From Aromatoleum toluvorans (lineage in GTDB: Bacteria > Pseudomonadota > Gammaproteobacteria > Burkholderiales > Rhodocyclaceae): 64,000 nt of DNA. Shown piece after piece: positions 39,294-48,079 of the stretch. The notes below the pieces were generated by a model. It ran no database searches and had not been told where the DNA came from. It worked only from the letters and a program-made list of their open reading frames with translations. The stretch lies in NCBI RefSeq assembly GCF_012910905.1, contig NZ_WTVN01000024.1, positions 1 to 64,000 of the forward strand, read 5' to 3'. The translations under genes were made by a program, and so were the position numbers. Numbering within the stretch: position 1 is the first letter of the stretch; each line of letters begins with the position of its first letter.

Positions 39294-41029
39294 TGCTGCT
39301 GCGCCCTCGACTCACGCATCTCGCTGATGATCAATTCGCCAAACAACTTGGGCAATTGCTCGGTCTTGTCGACGAACTTCACGAGGCTGCCGTATTCGTC
39401 GCGCAGTGACTGTTTGGCCGACAGACTGCAGCTGACGCCCAGTGTGAGCAGGCTGACATCGTTGCCCTTGCAGTACTTGATGGCATCGGCCACGCCGCAA
39501 CCCCAATTCGAGGCGCCGTCGGTGATATGCACCAGCAGGGTTTTCTTTCCCGGGATGCGGGTCTTCAAGGCCGTGGCGATGATGGCTTCCCCGGACGCCG
39601 TCCTGCCGTGCGGCAGCACCGTCAGCATGCGGCCGCCACGATAGATCTCGGTGATGCGGCAGGCGTTCCTGACTTCGTTGTAGGCGAACAGCCGCGCGTT
39701 GCTGGTGTACTCCAGGATCGCCGTGAACAGCGTCTGGTAGATCATCTCCGCCTGGTCCCAATGAGTCGGGTCGGCCATCGACCCGGTCGCGTCGACCAGC
39801 AGAACGACATTCTTGCGCATGTCGAACTCGTGCTTCTTTTGCTGGAATACCGCACCGGTGGTGTGGGCGCGGTAAAGCCGGCGGCTGTGGATCTTCCCCG
39901 AACTGAGGCCGCGGTTGAAAACGCTGCGGCGATCGGTGGCGTTCCGCACCACCTGCTCGAGCTTGTGCAACAGCTGGCGATCGACGCGGTTGCGCGCGAG
40001 CATCACGATGTCGTTGCCCTCGACGCGCGCGACGTTCTCGAAGTTTGCGACGTTGCCTTTGATCTGATCGGTGTAATCGCGGTTCTTCTGCGGCAGCGCC
40101 GCCTCGATCAGGTTGGCGTAATTGACGATGGTGGCCTTGACGGCCGCTTGCTCGGCCTCTTCCCGGGCCAGTTCCTCGTCTTCGCCCATGTCGGGCATCA
40201 TGAAGCGGTCGCTGCGGTCGCCGGGCCAGAAGCGGATGTGGCCAAGCACTTCGCGCCAGAGCTGTTCATAGAGATCGAGGCGGAGATCGCAGCGGTCGCT
40301 CACGCTCGGGAGGGCCGGGCAGTCTTCGCGCAGCGCCGGCACGATGCTGTTCATGGTCTGCATCGGCTTGCTGTAGTACTGGTCCAGGCTGCCGCGCATG
40401 ACCAGGCCGCCCAGCGTGAGATCGCTGTGGCCGTTCTTGTAGAGTTCCGGATCGCGGTGGGCCGCCAGACGCCACCACAGGTGCAGCATCTCGGACAGGG
40501 TGGGGGGCTTGATCAGGCTCTTCAGCGTCTTGGTGATACGCCAGTCGCGTGCCACCTCGGCGTAATAGCCGAGCACGCTCTTGTTCGCCAGGCCGTCCAC
40601 GTAGACCGACTCGCACACGCTGAAGAACATGTCGAACTTGTATTCGTACTGCGTCGGCGGCTGCACGCGCAGCCTCAACATTTCGTGCAGCCGCTCGGAC
40701 CATTCGACGCGCTTGTAGGCTTCCTGCACCATGATGCCGACCATCAGATCGGTCTTTCCCGCCGGCACCGGATACGTCCCCATGATCGGTGTCGGATCGA
40801 GGGCGAGCGCGTTGTCGCGCTCCATTCCCGACCAGACGATCTCTCCGACGTTGCGGCCGATGAAAGTCGACAGTTTGCGAATGGCGACCAATAGCTTCAC
40901 CAACTCGACGGATTCGATCGGCGACTTGTCGCGACGCCAGAAATCCGAATAGCCCTCCTCGCCGGGAATGACGAAACGCTTGACGTCCCCGGCGTCGTTC
41001 ATCAGGCGGAGCGTGGTGTCGTAGCTCAT
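39290..41029 (-). CDS. bssF: VWA-domain protein (BssF position), NorD/CobT-like partner of BssE
   Basis: A 579-residue soluble protein whose C-terminal region (about 395-570) is a von Willebrand A domain; the metal-site motif appears as VLLVDATGSMADP, a variant of DxSxS, with THITDGASNWG-like segments later. The N-terminal 390 residues are helical and unassigned. Genes for a MoxR-type ATPase and a VWA protein side by side (NorQ/NorD, CbbQ/CbbO, BssE/BssF) typically encode a machine that loads metal into, or remodels, a partner enzyme. It starts 12 bases after bssE. The likely client is benzylsuccinate synthase. Confidence 0.82.
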   Translation of the reverse strand: MSYDTTLRLMNDAGDVKRFVIPGEEGYSDFWRRDKSPIESVELVKLLVAIRKLSTFIGRNVGEIVWSGMERDNALALDPTPIMGTYPVPAGKTDLMVGIMVQEAYKRVEWSERLHEMLRLRVQPPTQYEYKFDMFFSVCESVYVDGLANKSVLGYYAEVARDWRITKTLKSLIKPPTLSEMLHLWWRLAAHRDPELYKNGHSDLTLGGLVMRGSLDQYYSKPMQTMNSIVPALREDCPALPSVSDRCDLRLDLYEQLWREVLGHIRFWPGDRSDRFMMPDMGEDEELAREEAEQAAVKATIVNYANLIEAALPQKNRDYTDQIKGNVANFENVARVEGNDIVMLARNRVDRQLLHKLEQVVRNATDRRSVFNRGLSSGKIHSRRLYRAHTTGAVFQQKKHEFDMRKNVVLLVDATGSMADPTHWDQAEMIYQTLFTAILEYTSNARLFAYNEVRNACRITEIYRGGRMLTVLPHGRTASGEAIIATALKTRIPGKKTLLVHITDGASNWGCGVADAIKYCKGNDVSLLTLGVSCSLSAKQSLRDEYGSLVKFVDKTEQLPKLFGELIISEMRESRAQQQ

Positions 41030-41041
41030 GGCAGGAAGACC

Positions 41042-41902
41042 CTAGGCGGCGATGTATTGAACGTATTCCGTCTTGCTCTTTTCCACCTTCCCCTGATTCA
41101 CGTGCAGCGACAGCAGGACCGATTCGAGCGTCTTCTTGTCGGTCTGCAGGCTCGTTACGATGGCTTCGCGCAGCGTGCCGCCGGCGGCGATCATCTCGCC
41201 GAGCATCAGGATCTTGCGTGTGGAAACGTCGACGCCGAGGTCGGCATTGGCGCGAATGCTGTTCGCCACCGTGATGATTTCCCTCGCCTGTTCATGCGTC
41301 ACGCCGGTCTTCTTTTCCAGCACCTCGATTTCCACTTCGTTCGGCAGGAAATCCATCGTCGTGACATAGAAGCGGTCGCGCAGGGCCGGGTCGAGCAGCT
41401 CGGTGCCGACGAATTCGGCGCCTTCGTTGAGGGTCGCGAAGAACACCACCCCGGGCGCCACCTGCAGCAGTCCCAGTTCGTCCATCCACACCTGACGATC
41501 ATCGGAGAGGATCGAGAACAGCATGTTCAACGCCTTCGGGTGCTCGGGGCGATTGATCTCCTCGAGATGAATGACGCAGTTGGGTGTCTGGATCGCCTGA
41601 GGGAAGAGGAACTGCTTGTAGCGGGTCTCCCCGTTCTCGAGCGCGTATTCACCAAACAATTGCCCCGGCTCGGACAGGATGCCGATCTGGAAAGTCGCCA
41701 AAGGCAGCCCATTGACGGCAGCGTATTGCCGTACCAGCGAAGACTTCCCGCAACCCTGCTTCCCGACCACCAGGACATTGACGGGATGCTTTTTGGATAT
41801 CTTCGAGAATTTATCGAGAAAGCTCTGGTTTTCCGTACTTACATAGTAGTAAGGGTCAACTTCCGGGACGAACAGGCCATTTGCGCTAGAAGAAGTTTTC
41901 AT
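41042..41902 (-). CDS. bssE: BssE, MoxR-type AAA+ ATPase
   Basis: A 286-residue AAA+ ATPase of the MoxR/NorQ group. Walker A is GKQGCGKSS (about 48-56), Walker B and sensor motifs appear in CVIHLEEINRPEHPKALNM and VFFATLNEGAEF, and the arginine-finger region is in LLDPALRDRFYVTTMDFLP. TutH and BssE are the known counterparts in toluene operons and are thought to act as chaperones for the glycyl-radical enzyme. It lies between bssB and bssF, with 47 bases separating it from the end of bssB. Confidence 0.92.
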   Translation of the reverse strand: MKTSSSANGLFVPEVDPYYYVSTENQSFLDKFSKISKKHPVNVLVVGKQGCGKSSLVRQYAAVNGLPLATFQIGILSEPGQLFGEYALENGETRYKQFLFPQAIQTPNCVIHLEEINRPEHPKALNMLFSILSDDRQVWMDELGLLQVAPGVVFFATLNEGAEFVGTELLDPALRDRFYVTTMDFLPNEVEIEVLEKKTGVTHEQAREIITVANSIRANADLGVDVSTRKILMLGEMIAAGGTLREAIVTSLQTDKKTLESVLLSLHVNQGKVEKSKTEYVQYIAA

Positions 41903-41949
41903 GATCTTTTCTTACTCTCATCGAGAGGTGAGCAACATTCGTCCGATGT

Positions 41950-42180
41950 TCAGACGTGGTCGCGGAAGCTCAGTTTTCCTTCCTCATGCCGGGAACAGGT
42001 CGTGTTCTCGACGTCCCTCAGCCAGCGTTTCCAGACGCCCCCCATCGCGTGACGGTTGGCGGTGCATTGGCCGCGGTGCGGATCGGTGGGATCGGGGGTT
42101 TGCCACTTGCAGCTCCGGCACGGCCTGGCTGTTCCGGCTTCCGTGTGCGGCTGATTTTGTAGGCTCTTTTCTGCTTGCAT
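41950..42180 (-). CDS. bssB: BssB, beta subunit of benzylsuccinate synthase
   Basis: A 76-residue small subunit. Four cysteines at about 21, 24, 39 and 62 (CRSC, GQC, TTC) are placed to bind a single [4Fe-4S] cluster, as known for BssB. Start set at MQAEKSLQN because GGAGA lies upstream at good spacing; an in-frame Met 11 codons earlier is less well placed. BssB sits on the side of the catalytic alpha subunit and gates access to its active site. Order in the operon is C-A-B-E. Confidence 0.92.
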   Translation of the reverse strand: MQAEKSLQNQPHTEAGTARPCRSCKWQTPDPTDPHRGQCTANRHAMGGVWKRWLRDVENTTCSRHEEGKLSFRDHV

Positions 42181-42257
42181 GATTTGTCTCCAATATCTTT
42201 TTGTGCGATTCAAGACAGAGGGGAGCGGAACGCTGCCCCTCTGATTGATGGCTTGTC

Positions 42258-44852
42258 TCAGATTTCGACGTTCAGGAATTCGAGATCGGATGCGCTGAAG
42301 TCCTGTTCCTGACGGGCAATGATCGTGTTTTGCCCATAGGTCGGAATATCGACGAACCGGGCGCTATAGCCCGAGACGCGAACGATGAGGTCGTGATGCT
42401 TCTCGGGTTCGCGCTGCGCGGCACGCATTTCGTCCGTGCTGACGACATTGAACTGAACATGGTCGATATTCAGGTCGTGCCAGGTCTTCATGTACGAGTT
42501 CCAGATTTCGAAACCATGCTTGGAGCGCATGATCGGTACCGACAAACGCTGGTTCAGCAGATTGCCCTTCTGGTTCTTCTGTACCTTGGACACCGAGCGC
42601 AACACCGCCGTTGGCCCCTTCTTGTCGGTGCCCATGTAGGGAGAAATGCCGCCGTCGTCTGCCGCCTCGCCCCCGAAGCGGCCGTCGGGCGTGGGGCCGG
42701 TGCGTGAACCGACCTCCATGTACAGTCCGACAGCCTGACCGGTCGGCATCACCGGACCACCGGAATAGTTGGTGATCTTGCGCATCTCGCCGCCGATGAT
42801 TTCCTCGTAGAAGCGCGTGATGATGCTGTCGGCGTAGTCGTCGTCGTTGCCCCACTTCGGTGCCCGCTTGAAGTCGACGCGCATCTCCTCGAAGCCTTCC
42901 CAGTTCGCCTTCAGCGCCTGGCTGAGCTGTTCGAGCGTGTACTTCTTGTCCTCGAACACCAGCTTCTTGATGGCCACGAGGGAGTTCGCCGCGACGATCG
43001 TCGTGATCGGGTTGTGCCAGCCGTTGGGTTGCTCGGACAGGGCGCAGGCGTCCATGCCGAGTTCCATGCAGCCGTCGTCGATCGCGGACACGAAGGGCAT
43101 CTGCAGGAAGCGTTGTTCGAAGTAGCGCGACACGTCCTTGGTGCTGATGCACAGGTTGATCGCGTACTGATACTGCTCGCGGAAGGCCTCCCAGACGTCG
43201 TCGAAAGTCTTCAGGGACGAGAGATCGCCGGTCTTCGGGCCCAGCTGCATGTCGGCGTACGACCAGTCGTAGCCGTCGTTGAGCGTGATTTCGAGCAGCT
43301 TGGCCGGGAAGATCGAGCCGCCGCCTTCCGAACGGGTCTTTTGCGTCTTGCGCCGGCCGTGGATACCGGGCGACATGCACAGCACGTTAACCCAGTTGTG
43401 GGCTTCCTCGTCGGTGGCGCCGTTGCCGTTGAGGCTGAACTTGGCGTATTCCTTCATCTGCGCCGTGCCGATCTCGTCGTGCTTGATCGACGGATAGCCG
43501 AGACCGTCGCGAATGCACTCGAAAACCCAGCGCAGCGTCTTGTCACGGTTCTTCTTCGAATAGCGGAAAACGATCGAGGGCTCGGCCGTGCGGATGCGCT
43601 TGGCCGCTTCGAGGATGGCGTCGGTCATGTCGTTGCACGCATCCTCGCCCTTGGCGTTGGTGCCGCCGACGGTGAGGATGAACAGATCGTTCGAGCCCGG
43701 GAAAATTTCGCGGTAGGCGCGCGACTTACCGGCGCCGTGCTCGGAAATCTTCAACCGTTCCATCTCGACCAGTTCCACCGCATCCATGTGGCTCATCGGC
43801 TGGAATTTCTTGTCGACGACGGAGGCCTTGTAATACGGCCACAGCAGCGTGTCTTCCTTCTGCGCGTAGCCGCTCGCGTAACGTTCGATGGCGTGACAGA
43901 TCAGGAAGGTGAAGAATTTCGCCTGCATCGCGTCCTTGAGGCCCTTGCACGGCTCGGCGGGAATGCGCTGGCAGATGTCGGCGATTTCGAGCAGCTCGGC
44001 CTGGCGCTTCGGATCGGTCTCGAAGTTCTCGGCGACGATCCTGCATAGGCGGCCCTGCCGGCGCGCCCAGCTGATCACCGCCTTGCAGGCGATGACCATC
44101 GCCTTCCAGTTGTCGATCTTGGCGATGTTGTCGAGGCCCTTGGTGCCGTCCCACGGGAAGGTGGACATGTCGGCCTGGGCTTCGGCGATATGCTTCTCGG
44201 CGAGCTTGATGCGCGCCAGCAGCCCGTCTTCCAGCACGGTTTCGTAGGGCGGCACGATGCTGTTGTAACCGGAAGCGAAGGACGGCGCCTCCATGCTGCT
44301 CACCTGGTACATGCGCCCGAGGTCTGCCGGATCGAAATAGGGCTGACACTTGCTCTGCAGGCTATGCGGCTTCCAGTACTCGTTGATCGCCGCCGCCTCG
44401 TCGGCCGGCTGCGGCGAGTAATCGCTCCGCAGGTAGTCCTGCACGGCCATGTGCGAAAGTTCGGGATACAGCGGGAACATGTTGGGATCTTCGGCGTGGT
44501 AGCCGACGATGAATTCGTCCTCCTGGAGCACCAGGGTCGACTTGTTCAGGACGTTCGCCAGGCCGAGCGCGCGACGGATCGCTTCCGGCTGGCCTTCGCT
44601 GGCCTTGTGCGCTTCGGTCAGATAGCGCATGCGCTCGATGCCGGCCGTGACGCTCTTTTCGATGAACTCGCCGGCGGATGCATGTTTCCAGCGGCAACGC
44701 TCCTTCAGACGCTTGGTTCTTGCGGTCGAAGGCTTTTGCAAATGCTCGTGCAGCTCGTCGACCGGAATTTTCGCTTCTGCCGGATTTTCCGGCGTGAACT
44801 GGAGCGCCTTCCCCTTGTATTCCAGAACCTTGGCGCTTGCGATGTCATTCAT
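42258..44852 (-). CDS. bssA: BssA, catalytic alpha subunit of benzylsuccinate synthase
   Basis: A glycyl-radical enzyme of 864 residues that adds toluene to fumarate, giving (R)-benzylsuccinate, the oxygen-independent entry of toluene. The catalytic Cys is at about residue 493 in NVLCMSPGIHG and the radical Gly near 828 in RVSGYSARFVD, matching the numbering of known toluene BssA proteins. The start at MNDIASAKVLEYKG has GGAGGAG upstream; a longer frame begins 17 codons earlier without support. The length and residues fit toluene BssA rather than alkylsuccinate or naphthylmethylsuccinate synthases, but phylogeny is the decisive test. The radical is installed by BssD. Confidence 0.96.
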   Translation of the reverse strand: MNDIASAKVLEYKGKALQFTPENPAEAKIPVDELHEHLQKPSTARTKRLKERCRWKHASAGEFIEKSVTAGIERMRYLTEAHKASEGQPEAIRRALGLANVLNKSTLVLQEDEFIVGYHAEDPNMFPLYPELSHMAVQDYLRSDYSPQPADEAAAINEYWKPHSLQSKCQPYFDPADLGRMYQVSSMEAPSFASGYNSIVPPYETVLEDGLLARIKLAEKHIAEAQADMSTFPWDGTKGLDNIAKIDNWKAMVIACKAVISWARRQGRLCRIVAENFETDPKRQAELLEIADICQRIPAEPCKGLKDAMQAKFFTFLICHAIERYASGYAQKEDTLLWPYYKASVVDKKFQPMSHMDAVELVEMERLKISEHGAGKSRAYREIFPGSNDLFILTVGGTNAKGEDACNDMTDAILEAAKRIRTAEPSIVFRYSKKNRDKTLRWVFECIRDGLGYPSIKHDEIGTAQMKEYAKFSLNGNGATDEEAHNWVNVLCMSPGIHGRRKTQKTRSEGGGSIFPAKLLEITLNDGYDWSYADMQLGPKTGDLSSLKTFDDVWEAFREQYQYAINLCISTKDVSRYFEQRFLQMPFVSAIDDGCMELGMDACALSEQPNGWHNPITTIVAANSLVAIKKLVFEDKKYTLEQLSQALKANWEGFEEMRVDFKRAPKWGNDDDYADSIITRFYEEIIGGEMRKITNYSGGPVMPTGQAVGLYMEVGSRTGPTPDGRFGGEAADDGGISPYMGTDKKGPTAVLRSVSKVQKNQKGNLLNQRLSVPIMRSKHGFEIWNSYMKTWHDLNIDHVQFNVVSTDEMRAAQREPEKHHDLIVRVSGYSARFVDIPTYGQNTIIARQEQDFSASDLEFLNVEI

Positions 44853-44875
44853 TTCCGTCTCCTCCAATATTATGT

Positions 44876-45058
44876 TTATCGCTTCGCGCAAAACGCGTCG
44901 CATTGCGTGCTGTTCTCGAAGATCGGCCTGGAGAGCCAGTATTTGCCTTTTTCATCTTCCTTTTGCCGCACGCAATCTGCCTTGCCCGCTTCGTAGTCAT
45001 CTGCGCCTGGGGGGACAGGAAAGAAATTTGCGCACTGCTTGCATGTGGTCGTTTTCAT
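44876..45058 (-). CDS. bssC: BssC, gamma subunit of benzylsuccinate synthase
   Basis: A 60-residue subunit with five cysteines (about 6, 9, 29, 53, 57), four of which can ligate one [4Fe-4S] cluster (CKQC at the N-terminus, CDAFC at the C-terminus). BssC stabilises the alpha subunit and is related to the small subunits of hydroxyphenylacetate decarboxylase-type enzymes. AAGGAGA precedes the ATG. It lies 18 bases after bssD and 23 bases before bssA. Confidence 0.93.
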   Translation of the reverse strand: MKTTTCKQCANFFPVPPGADDYEAGKADCVRQKEDEKGKYWLSRPIFENSTQCDAFCAKR

Positions 45059-45076
45059 GGATATGTCTCCTTAGAT

Positions 45077-46075
45077 TCATGTCATACACCCGATCCCGGC
45101 ATCGCGAACCGTCTCGTGTCTGTCCGTCGTGATACCAACCAACCCGCCGATCGTCACGCTCTTGATGCCCGCGAGCTTCAGGCCTTTTGCCAGGGGCAAT
45201 ACCGTCTCGGGCGGGTTCTCTTCCACGCCCAAGTACTGGTATTCCTTTTCCCTGCCCAGGGAGAGGTATTTCCCTTCTCCGTAGACGTGGTAATTGAGAA
45301 TATCGACCCCCTCCAGGTGCGTGGCATGACGACTCAGATAACTGATGTAGTTGTCGAAATCCTGGGAGGAATCGTTGAATCCGGGGATCACGGGAATATG
45401 GATGCGGATATTGGCCCCGGATTGAATGAGGCGCTCGATGTTGTCGAGAATCGGCTGAAGCGGCCAGCCGACGACTTCTTCATGTTTTTTGGGATTCAGG
45501 GATTTCAGGTCGACGATGAAGAGATCGACAACTTCCAGCAGCGGTTGAATAACCGCCCAGTTCTTTGGAAAACAGGACGTCTCGATGGCGACATGGACGT
45601 TGCGCTGCTTTATTCCGCGCGCCAGTTCCAGCGTGAATGCGGGATGGAAGAGGGGATCGCCACCGCTGATGGTGACTCCGCCGCCGCTATTACGATAGAA
45701 GAGGGAGTCCGACAGGGCTTCGCGCAGGATTTCGTCGACGCTCATGCGCTGCCCGACGGTGGTACGCGCGTCCGTCAGGCAGGCAGCGACGCAACGCATG
45801 CAGCGCTGACAGTCCGTGCGGTCGATCTCGACGATCGTGCGGCCGTCCGGGTTGAGCACCAGGCGGGACGTTCCCGCGGGGCAGACTGCCACGCAGCGGC
45901 CGCAGCCGACGCAGCGCGCCGGGTAATAGTAGAACTCCTGTCGCACATCCTGGGTTTCGGGGTTGTGGCACCACGGGCAACGTAGCGGGCAGCCCTTCAG
46001 GAAGATGGTCGTCCTGATCCCGGGCCCGTCCTGCAGGCTGAACCTCTGTATTTCGGTAACAAGAGGAATTCTCAC
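45077..46075 (-). CDS. bssD: BssD, benzylsuccinate synthase activating enzyme (radical SAM)
   Basis: A 332-residue glycyl-radical-enzyme activase. The radical-SAM cluster motif is CPLRCPWC (Cys about 29, 33, 36; CxxxCxxC), and two ferredoxin-like clusters follow (CVGCGRCVAVC and CQRCMRCVAAC). It uses S-adenosylmethionine to put the radical on the Gly of BssA. I start it at a GTG (46075), reading MRIPLVTEIQ, because AGAGG lies five bases upstream and the protein then begins as in other BssD proteins; a TTG at 46108 would add 11 residues without support. It is the first gene of the operon, 127 bases from the operator. Confidence 0.93.
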   Translation of the reverse strand: MRIPLVTEIQRFSLQDGPGIRTTIFLKGCPLRCPWCHNPETQDVRQEFYYYPARCVGCGRCVAVCPAGTSRLVLNPDGRTIVEIDRTDCQRCMRCVAACLTDARTTVGQRMSVDEILREALSDSLFYRNSGGGVTISGGDPLFHPAFTLELARGIKQRNVHVAIETSCFPKNWAVIQPLLEVVDLFIVDLKSLNPKKHEEVVGWPLQPILDNIERLIQSGANIRIHIPVIPGFNDSSQDFDNYISYLSRHATHLEGVDILNYHVYGEGKYLSLGREKEYQYLGVEENPPETVLPLAKGLKLAGIKSVTIGGLVGITTDRHETVRDAGIGCMT

Positions 46076-46371
46076 GACAGCCTCTGCGGTTTGTTGCACT
46101 TCAAACAATGAGTGGTGCGACGATCACGCTATGGAGGACGCAGGTTTCGATGCACTCATGGCCGGCGACCGTGGATTGAATTAAGCACCACCCGTTTAAC
46201 CAAACCAATTGGTGCGAACACTTAACGAAATGGGGGGTTGCCCCTAATGCGGGCGCCACATCGCAGGCGCACAATCGGATCAGGCTCGGACCCGAACGTC
46301 AGATCACCCGACAATTCGGCTGGCGCTGGTTCAAATAGCCTGATATCCGTGGATGCGGGGAGGTAGTGCGC
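46076..46371. promoter_or_regulatory. Divergent intergenic region between bssD and tdiS copy 2
   Basis: About 296 bases between the bssD start and the tdiS2 start. It contains the operator above and the tdiS2 ribosome site (GGGGAGG). Between the two (46245-46355) I see no gene; a promoter for tdiS2 must lie here. Confidence 0.6.
46171..46244 (-). promoter_or_regulatory. Putative TdiR operator/promoter of the bss operon
   Basis: Read toward bssD: GGGGCAACCCC (46244-46234), GTTAAGTGTTCG-CACCAATTGGTT (46226-46203), then TAATTCAATCCAC (46183-46171), starting 22 bases after CAATTG, the same spacing as in bbs. The bssD start is 95 bases further. The operator lies about 130-145 bases from the start of the second tdiS gene, which is transcribed away from it. 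Binding by TdiR is inferred. Confidence 0.78.
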
Positions 46372-48009
46372 ATGAGCGATGAGGTGTTCGACATTGAATT
46401 GAACGACGAGCCGGTTGAGGATGCCTCGGTCGGCTATGAGTCGATCTTTCGCAATACGCCCGTGGCGATCTGCCACCTGTTCAACCGCAGGATCCGGCGC
46501 TGTAACCGGCGCTACGAGGAGTTGTTCGGATACGAACCCGGCGAACTCGACAACCAGTCGGTCGGCGTGCATTACCCGAGCGAGGACTCGTTTTTGACGA
46601 TCGGCCGGAAATTCGGGCACTTCTTCGAGTCTCATCACACCTTCAAGGACGAGCGTCCGTTCGTGCGCAAGGACGGCACGCTGATCTGGTGCATCGTCAC
46701 CGGCACCTTGCTCGATCCGGCCAGGCCGAAGCTCGGCAGCATCTGGGTGGTGCAGGACATCTCCGAGCACAAGCGGATCGAGGACGAATTGAAGGCCGAC
46801 GTCGAGAAGCTCGAATTCGTCGTGCAGCAGCGGACCGTGGAGCTCAGCCGGCACGTCGCGAGCCTCGAGGAGGAAGTCGCGACGCGCCAGCGCGCGGAGG
46901 AGGTCGCGAACGAAAACCGCGAGAAATACCAGAAGCTCTTCCACATGCTGCCGATCGGCATTTCGATCACCGATACGCACGGCGGCATCCTCGAGGCGAA
47001 TTGCCAATTCGCCGAAATGGTCGGCCTTCGGCGCGCTTCGCCCGAGAACTGGCGCAAACTGCCGCTGCGCTTCTTCCTGCACGACGGCACGGAGATCCCG
47101 AGGGATCGCCTGCCCTGGCAGATCCGCGACTTTCAGAAGGATTCGATCGACAACATCGAAATCGGGATGCGCGACGAGAAGGGGCGCAAGCTGCGTTGGC
47201 TGAGCGTCAGCTCGTCGCTGATCGAGCGCAAGGACGAGCAGTACGTCGTTGCCGCCTTCACCGACATCACCTACCGCAAGCGCATCGAAGAGCTCGAACG
47301 GCTGCGCCACGCCGAGCTCACGCGCCTGGGGCGGATCAACTCGATGGCCGAAATGGCGGCCGCGCTCGCGCACCAGATGGGGCAGCCGCTGGTGTCCGCG
47401 GTCAATTACCTGAACGGCTGCCGCTTGCGTCTCGAGCGCGTCGACGGCGTCGGCGAGATTTCCGAGTCCATGGGGCTCGCGCTGAAGTATCTCGAGCAGG
47501 CCGGCGAGATCCTGCGTCACGTCAAGGAGTTCGTGTGCAAGCACAAGCCCGACAAGGAGCCCGAGAACATCAACGAGGTGATCCAGGACGCGCTCGCGTT
47601 CCTGAATTTCGAGGTCCGCCGCCATGACGTCAGCGTCGACCTGCGGCTGCTGCAGGACCCCCCGCTGGTGCCGCTATGCAAGGTCGAGATTCAGCAGGTG
47701 CTGTTCAACCTGATGAAGAACGGCATGGAGGCGATGACGGGTCTGCCGCCCGGGGCGCGCAAGCTCGTCATCGGCAGCGAGATCATCGACGGGGGCGGGG
47801 CGATAAAGGTGTTCGTCCAGGACCACGGCACGGGGCTCGAGAAGCGCTCCGCGAAGCGGGTATTCGAGCCCTATTTTTCCACCAAGACCAACGGAATGGG
47901 GATCGGCCTGACGATCTGCCGCTCGATTGTCGAGTCGCACGGCGGACAGCTTTCGTATTCGAGGATCGGCAAGGGCGGGTCGCGCTTTCAATTCACCTTG
48001 CCGATGTAG
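46372..48009 (+). CDS. Sensor histidine kinase TdiS, copy 2 (orphan)
   Basis: A 545-residue protein of the same length and plan as TdiS: PAS about 21-130, coiled coil, PAS about 185-302, H-box about His334, HATPase about 430-540. By eye it differs from copy 1 at about 24 positions, ten of them in the first 24 residues and most of the rest in the PAS domains; the H-box region is identical. The nucleotide match runs from the ribosome site to the stop and ends at both edges. No response regulator follows; the next gene on the plus strand is not related. It probably phosphorylates TdiR, and its PAS differences could alter signal specificity. Confidence 0.9.
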   Translation: MSDEVFDIELNDEPVEDASVGYESIFRNTPVAICHLFNRRIRRCNRRYEELFGYEPGELDNQSVGVHYPSEDSFLTIGRKFGHFFESHHTFKDERPFVRKDGTLIWCIVTGTLLDPARPKLGSIWVVQDISEHKRIEDELKADVEKLEFVVQQRTVELSRHVASLEEEVATRQRAEEVANENREKYQKLFHMLPIGISITDTHGGILEANCQFAEMVGLRRASPENWRKLPLRFFLHDGTEIPRDRLPWQIRDFQKDSIDNIEIGMRDEKGRKLRWLSVSSSLIERKDEQYVVAAFTDITYRKRIEELERLRHAELTRLGRINSMAEMAAALAHQMGQPLVSAVNYLNGCRLRLERVDGVGEISESMGLALKYLEQAGEILRHVKEFVCKHKPDKEPENINEVIQDALAFLNFEVRRHDVSVDLRLLQDPPLVPLCKVEIQQVLFNLMKNGMEAMTGLPPGARKLVIGSEIIDGGGAIKVFVQDHGTGLEKRSAKRVFEPYFSTKTNGMGIGLTICRSIVESHGGQLSYSRIGKGGSRFQFTLPM

Positions 48010-48035
48010 GTGAGGTCCTCGCCCGCAGGTCTGCA

Positions 48036-48070
48036 TGAGAGGCGGGCGCCCCGGCGGATGCGGGGCGCCC
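48036..48070. terminator. GC hairpin between tdiS copy 2 and gcvT
   Basis: GGGCGCCCCG-GCGGATG-CGGGGCGCCC forms a perfect 10-bp stem with a seven-base loop between the convergent ends of tdiS2 and gcvT. No T-run is present on either strand, so it may stop transcription with Rho help. Confidence 0.6.
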
Positions 48071-48079
48071 GGTGGGGCA

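Noticed and set aside
46076-46108. TTG start for bssD
   Set aside because: The GTG at 46075 gives the usual BssD length and N-terminus and has AGAGG at the right distance.
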